From positions 1 to 27,047 of the IMG/VR virus record IMGVR_UViG_3300025127_000213: a stretch of DNA of 27,047 bases; one strand, given 5' to 3'. Shown piece after piece: positions 22,294 through 27,047 of the stretch. How positions within the stretch are numbered: position 1 is the first letter of the stretch; each line of letters starts with the position of its first letter. The position numbers and the translations under genes were made by a program. The notes under the pieces are model-generated. The model was not told where the DNA came from. It did no database searches and saw nothing but the letters and a program-made list of their open reading frames with translations. The stretch is from a virus.

Positions 22294-22969
22294 GGATTTT
22301 GAGTTAGACGTAGCCGACTACGTTGAAGAGGCGTTTGAGCGTTGTGGCTTAGAGCTTCGTACGGGTTATGACCTTAAAACGGCTAATCGCTCTTTGAACC
22401 TGATGCTCGCAGAGTGGGCCAACCGTGGCCTGAACCAATGGACGATAAACCAAAAAGTTTTGTCGATGGTGAAAGACACGACTACTTACACTATTGACGC
22501 AACCACACCGACTGCAACGATTGACGTGCTGGACGTGTTTATTCGTGAGACTTTGGGCGGCGTATCAACAGACGTACCGCTGACGCGCATGTCGCGTTCA
22601 GAGTATGCAAACCTGTCAACCAAGACCAGCACAGGCAAACCTAATCAATATCTTATTGACAAGCAGATCAGCCCAACCATCACGGTTTGGCCTGCGCCAG
22701 ACCAAAGCTCGAAGTACGAATTGTATCTAAACGTGCTAAGCCGCATGGATGACGCTGATGCTGGGGCAAACACCTTGCAGATACCGTTTCGGTTTTACCC
22801 GTGCTTGGCCGCTGGCCTTGCCTACTACTTGGCGTTAAAGCGAGCGCCTGAAAAAGTCGGTATGCTCAAGCAGCTTTACGAAGAAGAGTTTGAGAGGGCG
22901 CTAAGCCAAGACCAAGATCGAGTATCGTTTAGAGTTGCTCCTGACTTGCGCGGGTATAATTTAGGCTAA
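22274..22969 (+). CDS. Head-tail adaptor candidate (P22 gp4/T7 gp11-like)
   Basis: A 231-aa protein. The N-terminal helices (DYVEEAFERCGLELRTGYDL, LNLMLAEWANRGLNQW) match the pattern of P22 gp4-type adaptors (Leu-rich helix, then M-x-x-E-W-x-x-x-G). A beta domain follows (MVKDTTTYTIDATTPTATID, QISPTITVWPAPDQ) as in T7 gp11-like proteins, then a C-terminal helix (YLALKRAPEKVGMLKQLYEE). It would form the ring directly under the portal. The start lies within the previous gene. Confidence 0.7.
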   Translation: MAVSGSKDFELDVADYVEEAFERCGLELRTGYDLKTANRSLNLMLAEWANRGLNQWTINQKVLSMVKDTTTYTIDATTPTATIDVLDVFIRETLGGVSTDVPLTRMSRSEYANLSTKTSTGKPNQYLIDKQISPTITVWPAPDQSSKYELYLNVLSRMDDADAGANTLQIPFRFYPCLAAGLAYYLALKRAPEKVGMLKQLYEEEFERALSQDQDRVSFRVAPDLRGYNLG

Positions 22970-23292
22970 TGGCGTACGCATCGAACAAACGCGCTTACGG
23001 CATTTGCGATATCACAGGCTTTCGCTATCGCCTGCGTGACATGAAGATGACTTGGGACGGCTTGCTGGTAGGCCCAGACCAGTGGTCGCCAAAGCACCCA
23101 CAGCTTATGCCACGACCAACACCGATTGATCCGCAGGCGTTGCAGATTACTCGGCCAGATCAAGCTGCCGACGGGAACGACAACAATTTTTTTACCGTCT
23201 ATACCAATGTTGGAAATGGTAAATTGGGCACAACTTTGCAAACTTTTGGAATAACCTGTAGTGTTGGCACCGTGGAGGTAACAACGTCATGA
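22969..23292 (+). CDS. Small tail-module protein, degenerate Zn-ribbon-like
   Basis: A 107-aa protein overlapping both neighbours (TAATG, ATGA). The N-terminal GICDITGFRYRLRDMKMTWD, then LLVGPDQWSPKHPQ, aligns by eye with a phage family having C-x-x-C...C-x-x-C zinc ligands (CDRCGF...W-x-G-x-x-V-C-x-x-C...HPQ). Here only the first cysteine remains. The middle has PIDPQALQITRPDQA, and the end is beta-rich. It is probably a small virion protein between the two connector genes. Confidence 0.65.
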   Translation: MAYASNKRAYGICDITGFRYRLRDMKMTWDGLLVGPDQWSPKHPQLMPRPTPIDPQALQITRPDQAADGNDNNFFTVYTNVGNGKLGTTLQTFGITCSVGTVEVTTS

Positions 23293-23939
23293 GCTTCACA
23301 TTGGCAACGCTAAAATCGACTGTGCAAGATTACTTGCAGGTCAATGAGACTACGTTTAACAACAACCTGAACACGTTTATTAAGGAAGCTGAGAGCCGCA
23401 TATTTAAGCTGGTTCAGTTACCAGAGCAACGAAAAAACGTGCAGGGTACGTTGACGGCGAGCAACCGCTTTTTGGCAACACCAAGCGATTTCTTTGCGCC
23501 TTTCTCATTGGCAGTCATTGATAGCAACAACAAGTACCACTATCTGGACTTCAAGCACCCATCATTCATCAAGGAATACAGCCCGACCACGACAACGACG
23601 GGCAGACCAAAGTATTACTCTTTGTTTGATGAAACAGCGTTTGAGCTGTCGCCTGTCCCAGATTCTGGTTACACCGCAGAGTTGCACTACTTGTTCAAGC
23701 CAGCGTCCTTGACGGCTGGCAGCGATTCGGGCACTACAATTCTGTCAACGGATCACCCTGATCCCTTGCTTTACGGCACCTTAGTTGAGGCTGCTGTGTT
23801 CTTAAAAGAAGCTCCTGACGTGATAGCCAACTTCGAGGCTCGGTTCAAGGAAGGCGTCTCTCGGATGAAGAATCTGAGCGAAGGCCGTGGAACCAGAGAC
23901 GAGTTTCGATACGACTTATTGCGTACAGGGGTAACCTAA
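23289..23939 (+). CDS. Tail adaptor/connector protein, second copy type
   Basis: A 216-aa protein. N-terminal helices (MSFTLATLKSTVQDYLQVNE, FIKEAESRIFKLVQLPEQRK) lead into a beta domain (RPKYYSLFDETAFELSPVPD, YTAELHYLFKPASLT) and a last helical part (FEARFKEGVSRMKNLSEGRG). The architecture parallels the 22274 gene (helices, beta domain with P-x-P-D, helices), which suggests two related ring proteins stacked below the portal. Gene order before the hub protein agrees. ATGA overlap upstream. Confidence 0.7.
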   Translation: MSFTLATLKSTVQDYLQVNETTFNNNLNTFIKEAESRIFKLVQLPEQRKNVQGTLTASNRFLATPSDFFAPFSLAVIDSNNKYHYLDFKHPSFIKEYSPTTTTTGRPKYYSLFDETAFELSPVPDSGYTAELHYLFKPASLTAGSDSGTTILSTDHPDPLLYGTLVEAAVFLKEAPDVIANFEARFKEGVSRMKNLSEGRGTRDEFRYDLLRTGVT

Positions 23940-24662
23940 TTGGAACCAATCAAAGAACTTGAAGGCAAAAAAATAGCAATCATCGGTCTGGGAGCCTCTC
24001 AGATCGACTATGTAATCGGAAAAGAAAATAGCGTCGAATGGGACGAGGTTTGGGTCATAAATTCGGCCTTGTCGGTTTTTGAGTGTGATCGTGTGTTCAT
24101 GCTTGACCCCGCCAGTCGCTTTTTAGATACCGATGATGCAGGCAACCAAACCGATGTGATGCGTAAGCTTCTGCCTGCTTTCGACAAGCCCATATACACC
24201 TGTCAGCTAGACGAGCGCGTACCTGCGCTGGTTGAGTACCCGCTCGAAGAAGTTATCAAAGACCAACGCTGCGCTTACATGAACACCACGGTAGCTTACG
24301 CCTTGGCCTTTGCTGCGTGGAACAAAGTAGGCGAAGTCGATCTGTTTGGCATGGATTTCAGCTACAAAAACAACTTGCACTTCGCAGAGGCTGGCAGAGC
24401 ATGCCTTGAGTTCTGGATATGTAAGATGATTGCCATTGGCATCAAGGTTGGTGTAAGCCCAAGGTCTTCGTTGCTCGATCAGAATGTCGAGATGCAGGAT
24501 AGGCTGTATGGCTACCATCGCCTGCCTAACCCGAAAATAGCAATGCCAAGCCCAGAGGGTGAATGGGTAGTCTGCAACCGATCAGAGCTGGCGCAGATGG
24601 TTAAAAAACATAAATTAGAGACGGTTGAGCTACCGTCCTCGCCAGAACCGTATAAGGGGTAG
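23940..24662 (+). CDS. Rossmann-like protein, MptE/DUF115 type
   Basis: Starts at TTG 23940 directly after the previous stop. The 240-aa product opens with a nucleotide-binding-like strand-loop (KKIAIIGLGASQIDYVIGKE), then WDEVWVINSALSVFECDRVF and DLFGMDFSYKNNLHFAEAGR, ending in a variable Pro-rich tail. The N-T-x-x-A-Y-A-L...D-L-F-G-x-D-F-S-Y pattern resembles DUF115/MptE-like and sialyltransferase-like folds seen in phages. No catalytic site can be assigned with confidence. A sugar- or nucleotide-related activity on the tail or host surface is possible. Confidence 0.65.
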   Translation: MEPIKELEGKKIAIIGLGASQIDYVIGKENSVEWDEVWVINSALSVFECDRVFMLDPASRFLDTDDAGNQTDVMRKLLPAFDKPIYTCQLDERVPALVEYPLEEVIKDQRCAYMNTTVAYALAFAAWNKVGEVDLFGMDFSYKNNLHFAEAGRACLEFWICKMIAIGIKVGVSPRSSLLDQNVEMQDRLYGYHRLPNPKIAMPSPEGEWVVCNRSELAQMVKKHKLETVELPSSPEPYKG

Positions 24663-24664
24663 TC

Positions 24665-24949
24665 ATGTCACAGGGTGTTTTTCAGGTCGGTCAGGTGATG
24701 GTTTCAACGACCGATAACCGTGGCCATGATGTAGAATTTTGGGCAAAAGAGACGACCAAGAAGATTTTGGGTATATCGGAAGAGGCTGAGCCGCACATTC
24801 GTTTGCAAGCTGAGGCTTTTCGCAATCAGGTTTATACGCTAATCTTGCTAGGTATGAAGAACGCTATAGCTTCTGACCGAGTTACGATTCGTGGTTTACT
24901 TGCGTCTCAGGGGCATGAAGACATGGCAAAGATAATCAAGGAGCTTTGA
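24665..24949 (+). CDS. Small conserved tail-module protein, 94 aa
   Basis: GGGGTAG upstream, ATG 24665. The first third is beta-like (GVFQVGQVMVSTTDNRGHD), the rest helical, with AIASDRVTIRGLLASQGHED at the end. I remember this end motif (S-D-R-x-T-I-x-x-L-L...G-H-E-D) from small phage proteins beside tail genes. Function is unknown. It is probably an assembly factor or minor virion protein. Confidence 0.65.
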   Translation: MSQGVFQVGQVMVSTTDNRGHDVEFWAKETTKKILGISEEAEPHIRLQAEAFRNQVYTLILLGMKNAIASDRVTIRGLLASQGHEDMAKIIKEL

Positions 24950-24950
24950 T

Positions 24951-25379
24951 ATGGCCATCACTTCCGCAATTCCTACCAGCTTTAAGCAAGAGCTTTTGGT
25001 TGGGACTCATAACTTTACAGCTACCAGTGGCAACGCTTTCAAGCTTGCGCTCTACACGTCTAGCGCGACCCTTGGTGCTGCTACTACAGCATTCACCACG
25101 ACGGGCCAAGCCAGCGGCACCAACTACACTTCTGGCGGCGCTACTGTTACTTCGGTCACTCCAACGACCTCTGGAACAACGGCGGTGTGCGACTTTGCCG
25201 ATCTTACGTTTGGCACAGCAACTGTCACAGCTCGCGGCTGCATGATTTACAACGATACTCAGTCCGACAAAGCGGTTGCGGTCATAGACTTCGGTGGTGA
25301 CAAAACCAGCACGGCTGGCGACTTTACCGTTGTATTTCCCAGCCCTACGGCCACTGGCGCGATCATTCGGCTGGCGTAA
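24951..25379 (+). CDS. Virion protein candidate, beta-rich, 142 aa
   Basis: AAGGAG is placed well before ATG 24951. The protein is Thr/Ala/Ser/Gly-rich and beta-prone: TSFKQELLVGTHNFTATSGN, FKLALYTSSATLGA, VCDFADLTFGTATVTARGCM. The F-K-x-E-L-L-x-G-x-H-N-F...A-L-Y-T pattern is one I know from many marine phage structural clusters, where it is called a structural protein. It lies immediately before the tail hub gene, so a tail or fibre-base role is probable. Confidence 0.7.
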   Translation: MAITSAIPTSFKQELLVGTHNFTATSGNAFKLALYTSSATLGAATTAFTTTGQASGTNYTSGGATVTSVTPTTSGTTAVCDFADLTFGTATVTARGCMIYNDTQSDKAVAVIDFGGDKTSTAGDFTVVFPSPTATGAIIRLA

Positions 25380-25385
25380 TGGCTT

Positions 25386-27047
25386 ATGCCGCTACAAACA
25401 CTAGATTTTCAACCGGGCATCGACAAGGAAAGCACCGACTACGCGGCTAAAGGCGGTTGGGTAGACGGCAACCTTGTCAGATTTAGAAAAGGCCGTGTCG
25501 AAAAGGTAGGCGGCTGGAAAAAGCTTGGTACAAACTTTTACTTAGGCACAGGTCGCGCCCTTCACTCTTGGATCAGCCTTGGCGGTGTGCGCTACCTTGG
25601 CGTCGGCTCGACATTTAAGTATTACATCGAGGAGGGTAACGCCTACTACGACATCACGCCAATTAGGGCAACCACATCCGCTGGCGATGTCACGTTTGCC
25701 GCAACCAACGGCTCTTCAACGATTACGGTTACCGACACTTCTCACGGTGCGGTGAACAACGACTTTGTGACGTTCAGCGGAGCGGTCAGCCTTGGCGGTA
25801 ACGTGACAGCGGATGTTTTGAATCAGGAATATCAAATATCTCTAGTTACTGGCATAAACACCTACGAGATAACCGCCAAAGACACGTCTGGAGCGACAGT
25901 CACAGCTAACGCATCTGACAGCGGAAATGGCGGTTCAAGCGTAGTTGGTGCCTATCAAATCAATGTAGGGTTAGACACTTTCGTCAAATCGTCTGGCTGG
26001 GGCGTTGGCACTTGGGGTGCTGGCGGCTTTGGCTCTGCATCGTCAATCAGCGCGGTGAACCAGCTCAGGTTGTGGACGCACGATAATTATGGCGAAAACC
26101 TGATCATCAACCCTCGCGGCGCAGGCATTTATCGTTGGGTCGAGAACAACGGAACCAGCGTTAGGGCGCTTGAGCTTTCTGGCGTTAGTGGTGCCAACTT
26201 GGTTCCAACAGTGGCGCTTCAGGTAGTTACATCAGAGACAGACCGACACTTGGTCGTTCTTGGCGCAGACCCAATCTCTGGCAGCAGCAGGACTGGTGTG
26301 ATTGATCCCATGTTAGTGGCGTTCTCAGACCAAGAGAACGAGCTGGACTTTGAGCCAAGAGCTACCAATACAGCGGGTTCTTTACGGCTATCCTCTGGCT
26401 CTTTCATTGTCGGCGGCATCAAGTCTCGTCAAGAGATCCTGATTTTTACCGACACCAGCCTCTACAGCATGAACTTTATCGGGCCACCGCTTACCTTTGC
26501 GATTAACTTGATCAACGAGGGTTCTGGCCTGTTGTCGCCCAAGTCTGCGGTAAACGCGCCAAACGGTGTGTTTTATGCCAGCAAGACAGGGTTTTACTTC
26601 TACAGTGGTTCAGTTAAACGCCTGCCTTGTACCGTGCAAGAGTACGTCTTTGAAGACTTAGACTTAGCGCAGGCGTTCAAGTGCCACATGGGAGTGAACA
26701 CAGAGTTCAGTGAGATATGGTTCTTCTATCCAAGCCTTGCAGACGGTACTGGAGAGATCAGCCGATACGTTATCTACAACTACGAGGAAAACCACTGGTC
26801 AGTGGGCAGCTTGGTTCGCTACGCATGGCTTGACGCAGGTATTGAGGATCAACCGCTTGCGACGGTAACCAGCGGTACTCAGCAGTGTGTATTTGAGCAT
26901 GAAACTGGTTTTGATGACTACGAAGACGCCATGACAGGGGTTTTTATCGAAAGCGCCGACTTGGATATCTCGTCTGGGGATTCGTTCACCTTCATAAAAC
27001 AGATTATTCCCGACATGAAGTTTGTGACTGAGACGGGAGTCAACCCG
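25386..27047 (+). CDS. Tail hub/stabilisation protein (P22 gp10-like), 3' partial
   Basis: The frame is open from ATG 25386 through the right edge (554 codons), so the C-terminus is missing. The ATG at 25379 is out of frame. It starts MPLQTLDFQPGIDKESTDYA and soon has GGWVDGNLVRFRKGRVEKVG, an N-terminus conserved in marine podovirus tail proteins. Residues 204-216 carry GWGVGTWGAGGFG. Later come RQEILIFTDTSLYSMNFIGP, NGVFYASKTGFYFYSGS and YNYEENHWSVGSL, which look like beta-propeller blades as in P22 gp10. The position after the adaptor genes matches gp10, the hub that seals DNA in the head and carries the needle and spikes. Confidence 0.8.
   Translation, partial: MPLQTLDFQPGIDKESTDYAAKGGWVDGNLVRFRKGRVEKVGGWKKLGTNFYLGTGRALHSWISLGGVRYLGVGSTFKYYIEEGNAYYDITPIRATTSAGDVTFAATNGSSTITVTDTSHGAVNNDFVTFSGAVSLGGNVTADVLNQEYQISLVTGINTYEITAKDTSGATVTANASDSGNGGSSVVGAYQINVGLDTFVKSSGWGVGTWGAGGFGSASSISAVNQLRLWTHDNYGENLIINPRGAGIYRWVENNGTSVRALELSGVSGANLVPTVALQVVTSETDRHLVVLGADPISGSSRTGVIDPMLVAFSDQENELDFEPRATNTAGSLRLSSGSFIVGGIKSRQEILIFTDTSLYSMNFIGPPLTFAINLINEGSGLLSPKSAVNAPNGVFYASKTGFYFYSGSVKRLPCTVQEYVFEDLDLAQAFKCHMGVNTEFSEIWFFYPSLADGTGEISRYVIYNYEENHWSVGSLVRYAWLDAGIEDQPLATVTSGTQQCVFEHETGFDDYEDAMTGVFIESADLDISSGDSFTFIKQIIPDMKFVTETGVNP

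Noticed and set aside
24665-25379. Programmed frameshift pair of tail assembly chaperones
   Set aside because: The two genes are separated by a stop and a good ribosome site, no slippery sequence was noticed, and no tape measure follows.
25379-25385. ATG at 25379 as start of the hub protein
   Set aside because: It is out of frame with the long open frame; ATG 25386 gives the conserved MPLQ N-terminus.

Overview
The window is a 27 kb piece of a tailed double-stranded DNA phage (or prophage) genome. It carries a nearly complete morphogenesis and lysis region: tail fibre, lysis cassette, large terminase, portal, scaffold, capsid and head-tail connector proteins. The portal is long and has a helix-rich C-terminal extension. 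Two adaptor-like genes and a large hub-like gene follow, and there is no tape-measure gene, so a short-tailed (podovirus) phage with a P22-like gene order is the best reading. A spanin pair with a lipoprotein signal implies a Gram-negative host. Several small proteins and sequence motifs (GWGxGTWG, the MPLQ... hub N-terminus, the Lys/Gly/Met-rich basic protein) resemble families I remember from uncultured marine phages. The marine origin is an inference.

Layout. 1-599: 3' end of a serine recombinase. 632-4857: a 47-aa protein, a protein of 22-aa repeats, and a giant repeat tail fibre ending in an S74 chaperone/protease domain. 4867-6347: small proteins and a 2-oxoglutarate/Fe(II) oxygenase. 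6344-8509: lysis cassette (three small membrane proteins, one with an EF-hand loop, then i-spanin, o-spanin and a GH24 endolysin). 8502-16571: large terminase, portal, three small proteins, a GroES-like protein, scaffold candidate, two accessory head proteins and the major capsid protein, ended by a strong terminator. 16620-17845: a two-gene minus-strand accessory cassette. 17846-18047: a divergent control region with promoters, a palindrome and a structured RNA leader. 18048-27047: virion proteins, a coiled-coil protein, basic proteins, connector proteins, an MptE/DUF115-like protein and a partial tail hub.

The plus-strand genes are packed very tightly, with many ATGA, TAATG or TAGTG overlaps and several GTG or TTG starts, so translational coupling along long transcripts is likely. 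No gene-free stretch exceeds 300 bases; the longest is the 202-base divergent region. No tRNA, CRISPR array, insertion sequence, small terminase, replication gene or repressor was recognised.

The least explained parts are the pseudoknot-capable leader at about 17966-18047, the minus-strand cassette with its own promoter and a GNRA-loop intercistronic hairpin, the EF-hand protein in the lysis cassette, and the very regular 72-residue repeats of the fibre.
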